A DNA stretch of 18,200 bases, taken from assembly GCA_013330825.1 (NCBI GenBank), contig DUHN01000023.1, forward strand, positions 1 to 18,200, given 5' to 3'. Position numbers and translations under genes: made by a program. Source of the DNA: Candidatus Woesearchaeota archaeon. GTDB lineage: Archaea > Nanobdellota > Nanobdellia > Woesearchaeales > GW2011-AR4. This document shows positions 7,120 through 15,780 of this stretch, piece by piece (position 1 is the first letter of the stretch; the number at the start of each line of letters is the position of its first letter). Below the pieces are notes generated by a model. That model saw only the letters and a program-made list of their open reading frames with translations. It ran no database searches and was not told the DNA's origin.

Positions 7120-7145
7120 GAGAGAGGTATCCCGCTCTATCGCAC

Positions 7146-7667
7146 ATGGCAACGCAAAAACTGACACAGCAGCTCGTGAATGACATCGTATCGGAAGCCG
7201 TCGGCGAAGATAGCTTGGCGATCATCGAGTTTCTCAAGGACAAGAAGAACATCTCCGATTTCAAGATCGCGGAGAAGGTCGACCTCGACATCCATGAGGT
7301 GAGGAACATCCTCTACAGGCTCTACAACCAGAACCTCGTCACCTATTACCGCAAGAAGGACAGGCAGAAGGGATGGTACATCTCCTACTGGACCTTCAAC
7401 AAGAAGCGCGTCAAGGACCTCATGTCCAACCTCAAGAGGCAGAAGCTGGAGAAGTTCCAGAGCCGCCTCAGGCAGGAGGAGGACAACCAGGGGAATTTCT
7501 ACATCTGCCCGAACGCCTGCATCCGCGTGGGCTTCGAGCGCGCGACCGATCTCGAGTATAGGTGCCCGGAATGCGCCTCCCTCCTGAACCACCAGGACAA
7601 TGCCAAGACCATCGAGTTCCTCAAGACCAAGATCAGGGAGATGTCCACGAACGGCATCAGGGCGTAG
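7146..7667 (+). CDS. tfe: Transcription factor E alpha (TFIIE alpha homologue)
   Basis: A general transcription factor that assists open-complex formation by archaeal RNA polymerase with TBP and TFB. The 173-residue length is normal. An N-terminal extended winged helix spans about residues 10-90 (ISDFKIAEKVDLDIHEVRNILYRLY), followed by a basic helical linker (residues 86-110, KKRVKDLMSNLKRQKLEKF) and a C-terminal zinc ribbon with Cys121, Cys125, Cys140 and Cys143. The only strong upstream promoter would give a leader of about 130 nt, unlike the leaderless genes around it. An AAAATTTT at 7112-7119, about 30 nt before the ATG, might be a weak private promoter. Confidence 0.95.
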   Translation: MATQKLTQQLVNDIVSEAVGEDSLAIIEFLKDKKNISDFKIAEKVDLDIHEVRNILYRLYNQNLVTYYRKKDRQKGWYISYWTFNKKRVKDLMSNLKRQKLEKFQSRLRQEEDNQGNFYICPNACIRVGFERATDLEYRCPECASLLNHQDNAKTIEFLKTKIREMSTNGIRA

Positions 7668-7670
7668 AGT

Positions 7671-7684
7671 TCTTAAATAAATAT
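7671..7684 (+). promoter_or_regulatory. TATA box of the nucleotidyltransferase gene
   Basis: TCTTAAATAAATAT immediately after the tfe stop. The expected start near 7705 leaves a leader of about 17 nt containing GAGGG (7710-7714) as a possible ribosome-binding site for ATG 7722. Confidence 0.5.
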
Positions 7685-7721
7685 CCGTTCCCTCTCAATA
7701 ATCAAAGACGAGGGCAGCGGA

Positions 7722-8471
7722 ATGGCAAACGACACATTGGCCATCATCATGGCCGCAGGGTACGGGAGGAGAATGGGGACCATTGACGTTCCCAAGGTGA
7801 TGCTTCCCAACAGGGAAGGCAGGCCATTTATCGCTGATGCGCTGACGTTCCTGCGTTACGACAAGGGGATTGACTTTGCCGTGCTGAGCAGGCGAGAGCC
7901 ATCCTTCGGGCCGTTGCACGACTATCTGGGCAGTCATCCGCAAAGGGAAGGGTTTTCTGTTGTGTATCAGGAAAGAAAGCCGGAAGGTCTTCACGTGCTG
8001 GCTCTCATGAACGAGTATGCCCGGAGAGGTACATTTTATGGTCATGCAAGCCGATACCTGAATGTCATTGCGCTGCCGGGAGACCACAAGCTGACCGCAG
8101 ACCAGTTGAATCTTGATGACTTGGCGGCAGCCCATAAAATCAACAATTCGGGCCTCACCATGGTGTTTTCAAGAGGATGGAACAGCCCAAAAGCGCATAA
8201 GGACCATCTTGATCTGGACAAGAAAGGCCGGATCAGGCGATATTGGAGGGAATCGCGCGATGCAAAAGAGCCAAAAATCGGCGAGAAGGTCACTGGCACC
8301 GGGGTCTGGATGCTGAGCACACAGCTGGTTGGAAGCAGGAAAAAGGCAGCGATATCTGCCCTGGGGTTTTGGGGGGTGCCCTTCCTCTCAGGATACAGCA
8401 ATGCCTTCCCCTATTTCATCGAGCCGGGCTGGGATGGCGTGCGGGACACGCCGGACACGATAGGGAAATAA
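7722..8471 (+). CDS. Sugar-phosphate nucleotidyltransferase-like protein
   Basis: A 249-residue GT-A-fold NTP transferase. The N-terminal nucleotide-binding loop is IIMAAGYGRRMG...VPKVMLP (residues 8-29; Gly13, Arg16 and Lys25 of the G-x-G-x-R-x-G...PK signature). VIALPGDHK around residue 121 supplies the metal-binding Asp. Members activate sugar phosphates with NTP to give NDP-sugars; the sugar and base cannot be read from the sequence. It has its own promoter and no sugar-pathway neighbours, and is less GC-rich by eye than tfe, so independent acquisition is possible. Confidence 0.75.
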   Translation: MANDTLAIIMAAGYGRRMGTIDVPKVMLPNREGRPFIADALTFLRYDKGIDFAVLSRREPSFGPLHDYLGSHPQREGFSVVYQERKPEGLHVLALMNEYARRGTFYGHASRYLNVIALPGDHKLTADQLNLDDLAAAHKINNSGLTMVFSRGWNSPKAHKDHLDLDKKGRIRRYWRESRDAKEPKIGEKVTGTGVWMLSTQLVGSRKKAAISALGFWGVPFLSGYSNAFPYFIEPGWDGVRDTPDTIGK

Positions 8472-8520
8472 AATCGCCTTTCGTCATCCCAAAAAAATCA
8501 AGAAAAATAAAATAAGAAGT

Positions 8521-8679
8521 TCAGCGCCTCTTCTTCGCCCGTTCCGCCTTGGAGCCGCGCTTGATGTCCTGGCCGTGCGCGCGCTTGTAGGTCTGGATGT
8601 CCTTGAATCTGCCCTTGCTGTCCCTGACGGCATAGAGCTTCTTTCCTCTCGAAGACCTGTGTGTCGTTCGTCTTGCCAT
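8521..8679 (-). CDS. Small basic protein of unknown function
   Basis: A 52-residue, very Lys/Arg-rich protein (MARRTTHRSSRGKKLYAVRD, then a block containing GRFKDIQTYKRAHGQDIKR and a KAERAKKRR tail). I do not recognise a named family; the central YAVRDSKGRFKDIQTY pattern looks conserved rather than random. A role in nucleic-acid binding is only a guess from charge. ATG 8679 is chosen over in-frame ATGs at 8712 and 8703 because GGGGTGA lies directly upstream as a Shine-Dalgarno and the extra residues look like leader. It converges with the nucleotidyltransferase gene. Confidence 0.65.
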   Translation of the reverse strand: MARRTTHRSSRGKKLYAVRDSKGRFKDIQTYKRAHGQDIKRGSKAERAKKRR

Positions 8680-8737
8680 GTAGTCACCCCACGTTTTGTG
8701 CATTAGATGCAACTATTTCCTTTTAGGGCTATCCTTG

Positions 8738-8747
8738 CTTTTAAATG
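8738..8747 (-). promoter_or_regulatory. TATA-like box of the small basic protein gene
   Basis: Minus strand CATTTAAAAG, predicting a start near 8717 and a leader of about 38 nt before ATG 8679. This is one of the few genes here with a leader plus Shine-Dalgarno. Confidence 0.4.
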
Positions 8748-8811
8748 TTTTGGAAAATTTTTATGTTTTGGCTGGACGGTGCGGGACAGGCGAATGATAT
8801 CCCGTGCAGTG

Positions 8812-9801
8812 TCATCCCTTCCGTATCTTCGCGACGAAGAATCCCTCGGTGTCGTTGTCCTGCGGCCAGATGCGGAGGCATTTTTTCACGTCGGCGGCAT
8901 AGCGAGTCCCGTCAAATTCCTCGACGGGAAGGCTTCTCTTCAACGGCAGGTCAATGTCCTCAAGGCGGGCATTGCCGTGATGTTGGAGCAAATGGCCGAT
9001 AACACCTTCGTCCTCCTCCGGCTCGAGCGAGCAGGTGGAATACACCATCGTTCCGCCCGGTTTCAGCGCCTCGAACGCGGCCCCGATCAGCTGCTTCTGC
9101 GTCCTCGCGAGGCGCGTGATCATGCCGGGGTTCCACATGATGAGCGTCTTGAGGCTCTTCCGGATGGTGCCGGTGCCCGAGCAGGGGGCGTCGACGAGGA
9201 TCCTGTCGAATTGCTGCCCTGCGCGCTTGAATTGCTGGCCGTACATCCTGGTGATGATGGCGTTCGAGACGCCGCACCGCTGCAGGTTGATGCCCAGCGG
9301 CTTCATGCGGTCGGCGGTGTAGTCGTTCGCGATGAGCACCCCCTCGTTCCTCATGTACTGCGCGATCTGCGTCGTCTTGCTGCCCGGCGCCGCGGCCATG
9401 TCCAGCACAAGCCCGCCGGGCTGCGGATCCAGCACGACAGGCGGGATCATGGACGCCGCCTCCTGGGTGTAGAAATAGCCGAGCGCGTGCTCCGGCAGGT
9501 TGCCGATGTCCCTCCGCGCCCCCTCTATCCAGAACCCTTCCCTGCACCACGGCACCGGAGTCAATGCCCAGTTCTTCTCTAATCTTTTTTTGAGCTCATC
9601 TACCGATAGTTTCAGGGTATTGGCCCGTATCGACCTCCTCAAGAAGGACAGCGAGCACGCCTTGAATGCGGAGAAATCCGTCAATGAAGAGTACCGCTCG
9701 ACGAACTTGGGCTTGAACTCCACGCCCTGCGCCCAGGGTATTTTCTCGTAAGGGATGTCCTCATCGCTTATGCCTTCTTCCGCTTCCATCCCCTTGTTCA
9801 T
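8812..9801 (-). CDS. NOL1/NOP2/Sun-family RNA (cytosine-5) methyltransferase
   Basis: A 329-residue SAM-dependent m5C RNA methyltransferase. The SAM-binding motif DMAAAPGSKT is at residues 134-143. Motif IV is DAPCSGTG (204-211, Cys207, needed for product release in the family) and motif VI STCSLEPEEDE carries the catalytic Cys257. The N-terminal part (SFLRRSIRANTLKLS, WCREGFWIEG) is the usual RNA-binding extension. The target is probably tRNA, as for archaeal Trm4-type proteins, but rRNA is possible. The ATG overlaps the elp3 stop as ATGA; the longer open frame reaching 10083 is only antisense or out-of-frame elp3 sequence. It is co-transcribed with elp3, another tRNA modifier. Confidence 0.92.
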   Translation of the reverse strand: MNKGMEAEEGISDEDIPYEKIPWAQGVEFKPKFVERYSSLTDFSAFKACSLSFLRRSIRANTLKLSVDELKKRLEKNWALTPVPWCREGFWIEGARRDIGNLPEHALGYFYTQEAASMIPPVVLDPQPGGLVLDMAAAPGSKTTQIAQYMRNEGVLIANDYTADRMKPLGINLQRCGVSNAIITRMYGQQFKRAGQQFDRILVDAPCSGTGTIRKSLKTLIMWNPGMITRLARTQKQLIGAAFEALKPGGTMVYSTCSLEPEEDEGVIGHLLQHHGNARLEDIDLPLKRSLPVEEFDGTRYAADVKKCLRIWPQDNDTEGFFVAKIRKG

Positions 9802-11756
9802 AGCTGCTTCACCATGTACGGCCCTTCCCTCCGATAGCCGATTTTCCGGTAATACTCCCTCACCCCGACGCCGGAGATCACCACGAGCCTGTCCTTGCCG
9901 TGCCATGCGCATATCTCCTCTGCCCTTGCGAGCAGCATCCTGCCGATGCCCTTGTGCTGGATGCCCCCTTCCTCGCGCCCGCCGACGGGCACGGCCCTGC
10001 CGAAGACGTGGAGCTCGCGCAGGAGTGCGGACGCCGGCGTTATCTCCTCCCTGAGGGATCGGGAAGGGAAGCGCAGCCTGCAATAGCCTAACAGGATGTC
10101 CGATTCCTTGTCTTCATAGGCAATAAAAAATTCCTTTCCTCCTGACGCTCCATACTCCGTTATGGAGATGGCAGGATTCACCGGTTCGTGATGCCCTTGT
10201 TTCTGATGGCCGGGCTCCCGGCAGCGGATGCACCTGCAGGTGATGCCCTGCTTCTTCAGCTCCGCGTCGATGTACTGCCGGAGGTTGGTCTTATCCACCC
10301 CTCCCCCGGTCATGAACGTGGGGATGTCGCGCTGCACGCGCATGATCCTGCAGTACTCCGGCACGAACTGCTTGAACCACGCGATCCGCTCCGCGGCTTC
10401 TCCGGTGGTGAGGGGGACGAATGCCCCGCTCTTGAAATCTTGATGGAGTCTCGTCCCCTCCATTACCATGCACGGGTATATCTTGAGCATGTCCGGGCGG
10501 TAGTCTTCATTTTCAAAGATGGCTTTGAGCATGGCCCTGTCCATCTCTTCCGTCGTGTGGGGAAGGCCGGGCATGATGTGCGCGTTGATCTTGAACCCCA
10601 GGTCCTTCAGTATGCGGATGGAGTCGATGTTGTCCTGCACCGTGTTCCCGCGATGCGTCTTCTCGAGGACCTCGTCATAGATGGTCTGGATGCCCAGCTC
10701 CACCCGTGTGCAGCCGAGGCGGAGCATCCCGTTGCCCTGCGCCAGCCTGCCGTAGTCGCTCTTGGTCTCTATGGTCAGTCCGACGCACCTGATCTTCGCC
10801 GTCTCGTTTTCCTCCTGCACCGCTTCGAGGGTGACGGCCGCGCTGCCCGGGGCATGCGCCTTGGCGATGGCTTTTCTCATCGCCCTGACGTTCGCGTCTT
10901 GGGAGCTGTCAATCGCTGCTGCCGGCGCTCCATTGGCGGCGTGGCCATTGCGTGGTTGCTCGTTGCTTTGGCTACGGTTATCATCCTCATTGCCCGAAAA
11001 GCCGTTGAGAAGGCCGGGGGTGAAGAGCGTCGCGATGGCGGCGTCATGGGCATCCTTGTCCCTCAAATCCCGGTTCTTGAGGAGCAGGCATTTCTTGTGG
11101 ACGCGCGCGGTCCGCTCTTCCGTGTCTTCCTGCAGCGGCAGCTCGAAAAAAGAGGAGAAGCGGCCGATGTCCAGCTCCCCTGCAGGGTAAAACACCCTTG
11201 AGAAGTCATTCATCGCCTTGAAGACGTATGTGACGAAGTATTCTTGGTAGCTCTTCGGGAAGAAGCAGAACGTCCCTCCCTGGAGGATGATCTCCGCCTT
11301 CTCGGGGGAGTGGTTCATGGCCAGGTAATGCTCCAGCCTGTTGAAGACGCCGATGTAGGGGTCGTAATGGTTCCTGGCCGATCTCCTGGTGGAGGGCTCT
11401 GCCCCGGTGTAGCTCTGCGGCACGTCCCCCCACGGGCTTCCAGGGCCGCCGGGGCAGTAGGTGCACGGCCCGACGTTCTTCATGGTGTGCGGGCACGGGT
11501 AGGGGTCGGTCATCAGCGCGATCGGGGAGACCCCTGAAATCGTGCGCATGGGCTTCATGACCAGAAGGTGGCGGAACTCTTTCTTCTCCTCCGGGGTGGC
11601 GCACACGATCAGGTCGGCATTGTTCGGGATGCCATGCACAGAGGGATGCCTATTCAGCACCTTCATCTTGATCCTGTTCAGGTCGCCAAGTGTTTTGGCA
11701 TTCTCCTGCCTGGCCTCGGCGATGATCTCCCTGCACACCTGCTGGAATGCCGGCAT
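9798..11756 (-). CDS. elp3: Elp3: tRNA uridine-34 modification radical SAM/GNAT enzyme
   Basis: A 652-residue two-domain enzyme that makes the carboxymethyl group at the C5 position of wobble uridine from acetyl-CoA via a radical SAM mechanism. The Fe-S cluster cysteines are Cys88, Cys98 and Cys101 (CPHTMKNVGPCTYCPGG). Conserved blocks ILQGGTFCFFP, RCVGLTIETKSDYGRL, ELGIQTIYDEVL and HIMPGLPHTT follow. The C-terminal GNAT acetyltransferase domain has QHKGIGRMLLARAEE. It is about 110 residues longer than typical archaeal Elp3, largely because of a hydrophilic insertion at about residues 224-309. ATG 11756 is chosen over 11825 because a TTTTAAA box lies 27 nt upstream and the family-like sequence begins there. 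Confidence 0.93.
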   Translation of the reverse strand: MPAFQQVCREIIAEARQENAKTLGDLNRIKMKVLNRHPSVHGIPNNADLIVCATPEEKKEFRHLLVMKPMRTISGVSPIALMTDPYPCPHTMKNVGPCTYCPGGPGSPWGDVPQSYTGAEPSTRRSARNHYDPYIGVFNRLEHYLAMNHSPEKAEIILQGGTFCFFPKSYQEYFVTYVFKAMNDFSRVFYPAGELDIGRFSSFFELPLQEDTEERTARVHKKCLLLKNRDLRDKDAHDAAIATLFTPGLLNGFSGNEDDNRSQSNEQPRNGHAANGAPAAAIDSSQDANVRAMRKAIAKAHAPGSAAVTLEAVQEENETAKIRCVGLTIETKSDYGRLAQGNGMLRLGCTRVELGIQTIYDEVLEKTHRGNTVQDNIDSIRILKDLGFKINAHIMPGLPHTTEEMDRAMLKAIFENEDYRPDMLKIYPCMVMEGTRLHQDFKSGAFVPLTTGEAAERIAWFKQFVPEYCRIMRVQRDIPTFMTGGGVDKTNLRQYIDAELKKQGITCRCIRCREPGHQKQGHHEPVNPAISITEYGASGGKEFFIAYEDKESDILLGYCRLRFPSRSLREEITPASALLRELHVFGRAVPVGGREEGGIQHKGIGRMLLARAEEICAWHGKDRLVVISGVGVREYYRKIGYRREGPYMVKQL

Positions 11757-11779
11757 GGCCGGAAGAAGGCACGGTACTG

Positions 11780-11787
11780 TTTTAAAG
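11780..11787 (-). promoter_or_regulatory. TATA box of the elp3 operon
   Basis: Minus strand CTTTAAAA, centred near 11783, 27 nt before ATG 11756; implies leaderless elp3 mRNA. It lies just downstream of the hairpin that follows the upstream operon. Confidence 0.55.
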
Positions 11788-11806
11788 GTTGTTGTGGGGG
11801 TTGGGT

Positions 11807-11831
11807 GTTTGTTTAACTGCGTCAAACAAAC
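11807..11831 (-). terminator. Hairpin after the exchanger gene
   Basis: An 11-bp stem (GTTTGTTTGAC against GTTAAACAAAC, loop GCA) starting 3 nt after the exchanger stop. In the minus-strand RNA every position pairs, one as G-U; on the plus strand that pair is an A-C mismatch, so the structure belongs to the minus transcript. There is no T-tract after it, so it may be a 3'-end stabiliser or processing point rather than a strict terminator. Confidence 0.45.
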
Positions 11832-11834
11832 CCC

Positions 11835-12788
11835 TCACGCCGTCCCCTTCACGTAGAACTCCACCATGAGGAAGAACGAGTAGAGCATGATGAGCGCGAG
11901 GCCTTCCTGCCAGTTGAGCTTGTTGCCGGACTTGACGAACGTGAGGAAGATGAAGCCCACGAGCAGCATGAAAATCCATGCCGTCAGGTAGAGGAACAGT
12001 GCCTCCTGGATGGGGTGGATCAGCGCGACGATGCCGAGGACGAGGGAAGAGTTCACCACGACGCTTCCGACGGAATCGCCGAGGGCCATCTCCGGGTGGC
12101 CCTGCCGCACAGAGCGGATGTTGAAGGACAGCTCCGGAAGCGAGGTGCCGAGGCCGAGGAGGACAACCCCCACGAGGATGAGCGGGAGGTTCAGCCCCAG
12201 CGCCAAAGACGACGCGTGCTTCACCACGAAATACGCGCTGCCGAGGACGAGCGCAAGGCACGCGATGAACAGGAAGACGGCAGAGACGATTTCCATTCTC
12301 CCGACGGTTTCCTCGACTCTCTTGTGGAGGGTGCGCTGCTGCCGGACGAGATTGTACATGTACACGATGAAGACCCCTATGAGGATCAGCCCGTCAATGC
12401 GCGAAAGCTCCCCGCCAAGGGCCATGAGCACAAGCGGCAGTGCGGCGATGGCGAACATGTAGTAGACGTCGTCCTGCGCTGCCCTGGTGCTGATGCGGAT
12501 GCCGCGCGCAAGGAGCACGGGGATGCCGATCACGGTCGTCAGGTCGGCGATGTTCGACCCGATGAGGTTGCCGAGGGACAGTTGGGGGTTGCCTGCCATG
12601 GCAGACGTGATGCCGATGAACAGCTCCGGGATGGAGGTCGAGAGCCCGATGATGATGAACGAGATGACGAACTCGCTCATGCGGAGGTAGGCGGCGATGC
12701 GCGCGAGGTATTTCACCATGAACGAGGCGGAGACGACAAGCATGACGAGGGAGGCGAAGAAGAAGGCGATGTCGACAAGCAGCGTCAT
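11835..12788 (-). CDS. Na+/Ca2+-exchanger-family (CaCA) membrane protein
   Basis: A 317-residue cation antiporter with about ten membrane helices and the two inverted alpha-repeats of the CaCA superfamily. The first holds STSIPELFIG and GNLIGSNIAD (residues 50-82), the second GTSLPELSFN and GDSVGSVVVN (214-246). The paired Glu residues (Glu55 and its partner in PELSF) are the expected ion ligands. Likely reaction: Ca2+ extrusion driven by Na+ or H+ entry. ATG 12788 overlaps the ATPase stop as ATGA, so the longer frame up to 13178 is antisense or out-of-frame ATPase sequence. Co-transcription with a Ca2+-type P-ATPase makes a shared cation-export role likely. Confidence 0.9.
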   Translation of the reverse strand: MTLLVDIAFFFASLVMLVVSASFMVKYLARIAAYLRMSEFVISFIIIGLSTSIPELFIGITSAMAGNPQLSLGNLIGSNIADLTTVIGIPVLLARGIRISTRAAQDDVYYMFAIAALPLVLMALGGELSRIDGLILIGVFIVYMYNLVRQQRTLHKRVEETVGRMEIVSAVFLFIACLALVLGSAYFVVKHASSLALGLNLPLILVGVVLLGLGTSLPELSFNIRSVRQGHPEMALGDSVGSVVVNSSLVLGIVALIHPIQEALFLYLTAWIFMLLVGFIFLTFVKSGNKLNWQEGLALIMLYSFFLMVEFYVKGTA

Positions 12789-15424
12789 GCGCCCGCCCTC
12801 CGCCGCTCGATGAGCTTGCCTGCCTCGATGGCGATGCCCCCTACGCTCGAGAGCAGTGCGAGGGCCGCGAACTCCATGACGCCCAATGGCGCAATGTCGA
12901 GGAAGGAGCCGAAGGGAGGGATGAAGACGAACGCCGCGATTGTGATGAACGAGCCGATGACCGCCAAGGTGAGGAAGCCGTTCCTGAAGATGCCCACTTT
13001 CCACAGCGGATAGATGGTGGACCTGCAGGTGAACGCCCGGTACAGTTCGGAGAGGGAGATGAGCACGAATGTCGCGGTCTGCGCCTTGAGGATGCTCCCG
13101 TCGGCGAAATAGAAGTAGGAGAAGACGGACAGTGCGGAAACCGTGAGGATGAGGGGATAGAGGATGAGGAACATCCACATTCCCTCATAGATGGGCTCGC
13201 TCCTGTGCCGGGGCTTCCTGTCCATGGCATGCGGCTCGAACGGGTCCACGCTCAGGGCGAGCGCGGGCAGCCCGTCCGTGATGAGGTTGATGAGGAGTAT
13301 CTGCGTCGCGGTCAGGGGCAGCGGCAGCCCCAGGAGGATGCCGAAGAAGATGACGAGCACCTCCCCGATGTTGCAGGAGACCAGGTAGCTGAAATATTTC
13401 CGGATGTTGCCGTACGTGCCCCTCCCCTCCTCGACGGCGTTGACGATGGACGCGAAGTTGTCGTCCGTCAGCACGATGGAGGCCGCTTCCTTGGAGACGT
13501 CCGTGCCGGTGATGCCCATCGCCACCCCGATGTCCGCCTTCTTGAGCGCGGGGGCGTCATTGGCTCCGTCGCCGGTCATCGCGACCACGTGGCCGCGCTT
13601 TTTGAGGGCGTCCACGATCTTCAGCTTGTGCTCGGGGTTGACGCGCGCGAAGATGCCGATGTCTTCCACGACGTCCTCGAGGCGCTCCGCCCTGTCCAGC
13701 TCCGCGCCGGTCATGGATGTGCCGGCGATTCCTATGTCCCTCGCGACGGCCTTTGCCGTCATCTCCTGGTCGCCGGTGATCATCACCACCTTGATGCCCG
13801 CCTTGGCGCATTTGGCGACGGCGACGCGCGCCTCGTCCCGCGGCGGGTCGATCATGCCCTGCATGCCGACAAAGACAAGCTTCTGCTCTATCCTGTCCGG
13901 GGGCGTGTTCCTCATCACGACCCGGTACGCGAAGCCCAGCACCCGCAGCGCGTCGTCCGCCAGCGCATGGTTCGCGCGCAGGATGGCCTGCCGGTCTTCA
14001 TCCTCCATCTTCCTGACGTCGCCGTTGTCCAGGATGGAGGAGCAGAGCCCGAGGACGATCTCCGGGGCCCCCTTGACGAAGGCGAGCGTCTCCCCGTGCC
14101 GGTCATGGAGCGTGGTCATGAGCTTGCGCTCTGAGGTGAATTCTATCTCGTCCACGCGCGGCAGGCGGGCATTGATGCCCTTCAGGGAGAATCCCGCCTT
14201 GGCCGCAGCCACGAGAAGCGCTCCCTCGGTCGGGTCCCCCGCGATGCCGTTGCCGTTCATCTCGGCGTCGTTGTTCACCGCGCCGATGGTGAGGAGCATC
14301 TCGATGTCTTGGAGGGGGACCGGCCTGCCCCTGAAGAGGAATTGCCCGCGGGGAGAGTAGCCGGAACCCGTGACATCCATGGTTTTTTCGTTGGCGTAGA
14401 TTTTCCTGACCGTCATCTCGTTCCTGGTGAGCGTGCCGGTCTTGTCCGTGCAGATGACAGTGGTGGAGCCGAGCGTCTCCACGGAAGGGAGGTGCCTGAC
14501 CAGGGCATTCCTCTTGAGCATGCGCTGCGTGCCCAGGGCAAGGGAGATGGTGACGACCGCAGGAAGCCCTTCGGGAATCGCGGCGACCGCGAGGGAGACC
14601 GAGGCGATGAGCATCTCGAGGAAGGGGGCTTGGTGCATGATCATGCCGACGGAGAAGACGATGAGGGTGATGGCGATGACCGCTCCCCCCATCCACCTGC
14701 CGAGCTGGTCCATCTTGAGCTGGAGGGGCGTGGGCTCCGGCTTCGTCTGCTGGAGCAGGGCCGCGATCTTCCCTATCTCCGTCTGCATTCCCGTCGCGAA
14801 AACGACCGCCGTCCCTTTCCCGCTCGCCACGGCAGTGCCGGAATAGGCGCAGCAGGAGCGCTCGGCGAGGGGTGCGTCCCCGGCCACGGGCCGCATGGCC
14901 TTGGACACGGCCTGGGATTCGCCGGTGAGGGCTGCCTCCTGGACGCGCAGGTTCGCGACGGTGATGAGGCGGGCGTCCGCGGGGACCTTGTCCCCTGGCT
15001 CGATGAGGATGATGTCCCCCGGAACCAGCTCCTTCGCGTCTATCCTCATGCGCTGCCCGTCGCGGATGGCCGTGGCATGGGGCGGGGACATCCTCTTCAG
15101 CGCCTCAATGGCGCGCTCTGCCTTGTATTCCTGGATGAAGCCGAGGACGCCGATGAGGACGAGAATGACCCCGATGACGACGGCATCGATGTATTCCCTC
15201 AGGAATGCAGAAATGAGGGTGGCGGCAATGAGTATCCATATCACGATGCTGTTGAACTGCTTGAGGAAGAGCGCGAGAGGGGAGACTGCTTCCGCTTCCT
15301 TGATTTCATTTGGCCCGTACCGGGAAAGGCGCAGCTCCGCGTCGCCGGAAGAGAGGCCTTTCGCCGTGCCGCCGAGCGCAGCCAGGGTGTCATCGGCGGT
15401 CCGCGCATGGAAAGAAGCAGCCAT
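12785..15424 (-). CDS. P-type cation-transporting ATPase, P2A Ca2+-type
   Basis: An 879-residue ion pump. The N-terminal cation-ATPase domain is followed by TGES at residues 167-170 (actuator), PEGLP at 284-288 in M4 (Ca2+-type site), the phosphorylation motif DKTGTLT with Asp327, and the hinge [17 protein letters not shown]6 carries [16 protein letters not shown], and a C-terminal cation-ATPase helical bundle follows. The M4 PEGLP and M6 N..D residues match Ca2+ (SERCA/PMR1-like) rather than heavy-metal or K+ pumps, though Mn2+ or Na+ relatives exist. No N-terminal metal-binding domain. It starts 2 nt after the four-cysteine protein stop and overlaps the exchanger gene: one operon. Confidence 0.94.
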   Translation of the reverse strand: MAASFHARTADDTLAALGGTAKGLSSGDAELRLSRYGPNEIKEAEAVSPLALFLKQFNSIVIWILIAATLISAFLREYIDAVVIGVILVLIGVLGFIQEYKAERAIEALKRMSPPHATAIRDGQRMRIDAKELVPGDIILIEPGDKVPADARLITVANLRVQEAALTGESQAVSKAMRPVAGDAPLAERSCCAYSGTAVASGKGTAVVFATGMQTEIGKIAALLQQTKPEPTPLQLKMDQLGRWMGGAVIAITLIVFSVGMIMHQAPFLEMLIASVSLAVAAIPEGLPAVVTISLALGTQRMLKRNALVRHLPSVETLGSTTVICTDKTGTLTRNEMTVRKIYANEKTMDVTGSGYSPRGQFLFRGRPVPLQDIEMLLTIGAVNNDAEMNGNGIAGDPTEGALLVAAAKAGFSLKGINARLPRVDEIEFTSERKLMTTLHDRHGETLAFVKGAPEIVLGLCSSILDNGDVRKMEDEDRQAILRANHALADDALRVLGFAYRVVMRNTPPDRIEQKLVFVGMQGMIDPPRDEARVAVAKCAKAGIKVVMITGDQEMTAKAVARDIGIAGTSMTGAELDRAERLEDVVEDIGIFARVNPEHKLKIVDALKKRGHVVAMTGDGANDAPALKKADIGVAMGITGTDVSKEAASIVLTDDNFASIVNAVEEGRGTYGNIRKYFSYLVSCNIGEVLVIFFGILLGLPLPLTATQILLINLITDGLPALALSVDPFEPHAMDRKPRHRSEPIYEGMWMFLILYPLILTVSALSVFSYFYFADGSILKAQTATFVLISLSELYRAFTCRSTIYPLWKVGIFRNGFLTLAVIGSFITIAAFVFIPPFGSFLDIAPLGVMEFAALALLSSVGGIAIEAGKLIERRRAGA

Positions 15425-15426
15425 CG

Positions 15427-15780
15427 CTATTCGTTGTCCCGTATCTCCTGCTCCGGGATGCCGCCCTTCTGCTCGGGCCTCTTCGGGGCCTTGAGGCGCT
15501 TGAGGTGGTCGATGAAGTACTGCAGGCAGTCCAGGCCGCAGAAGCTCGCCTTCTTCTTGAAGTCATCCGGGCCGAAGACAATCGTGTAGTTGCTCGTGCT
15601 GTAGAACCTCAGCTCGGAGAGGCAGACCGCGCAGGTCTTGTCGAACTCGCGCATTTTCTTCTTTATTTTTTCCTCCACCGATCTCTTGGTGGCGAGTCCC
15701 TGTTGGTCAAGGTCCTTCTTCAGGCCCTGCAGCTCCTCGTAGCTCAGCGCATCCAGCAGATGCTCAAAATGCATGCCCAT
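15427..15780 (-). CDS. Putative four-cysteine zinc-binding protein
   Basis: A 117-residue protein I do not recognise by name. The N-terminal helical part is SAP-like in pattern (LLDALSYEELQGLKKDLDQQ). Four cysteines follow: Cys50 and Cys53 (CAVC), Cys81 and Cys85 (CGLDC), spaced as in a treble-clef or MYM/TRASH-like zinc site, with YTIVFGPDDFKKKASFCGLDC between the pairs. The C-terminus is charged and disordered-looking. ATG 15780 follows a clear GGAGGGAG Shine-Dalgarno; the frame is open further upstream inside the AbrB-like gene, which it overlaps by 17 bp. Located between an AbrB-like gene and a cation ATPase, a metal-sensing or regulatory role is possible but unproven. Confidence 0.75.
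   Translation of the reverse strand: MGMHFEHLLDALSYEELQGLKKDLDQQGLATKRSVEEKIKKKMREFDKTCAVCLSELRFYSTSNYTIVFGPDDFKKKASFCGLDCLQYFIDHLKRLKAPKRPEQKGGIPEQEIRDNE

Noticed and set aside
8776..8811. Weak hairpin (GGGA...TCCC) downstream of the RNA methyltransferase as a terminator
   Set aside because: The stem is only 4-5 bp with an 11-nt loop and no adjacent T-run at the right distance.
10918..11010. Hydrophobic, membrane-like peptides encoded antisense to the Elp3 insertion (and to the DtdA insertion near 17190-17327)
   Set aside because: The antisense of Asn/Asp/Asn-rich codons gives Ile/Val by complementarity; there are no starts, ribosome sites or promoters to support genes there.
13205..15589. 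Long plus-strand open frames (13205-14134, 13404-14360, 14309-15589) under the ATPase gene
   Set aside because: They are shadows of the P-type ATPase, whose motifs are all present in order on the minus strand; the products are Arg/Gly/Asp-rich without domains.
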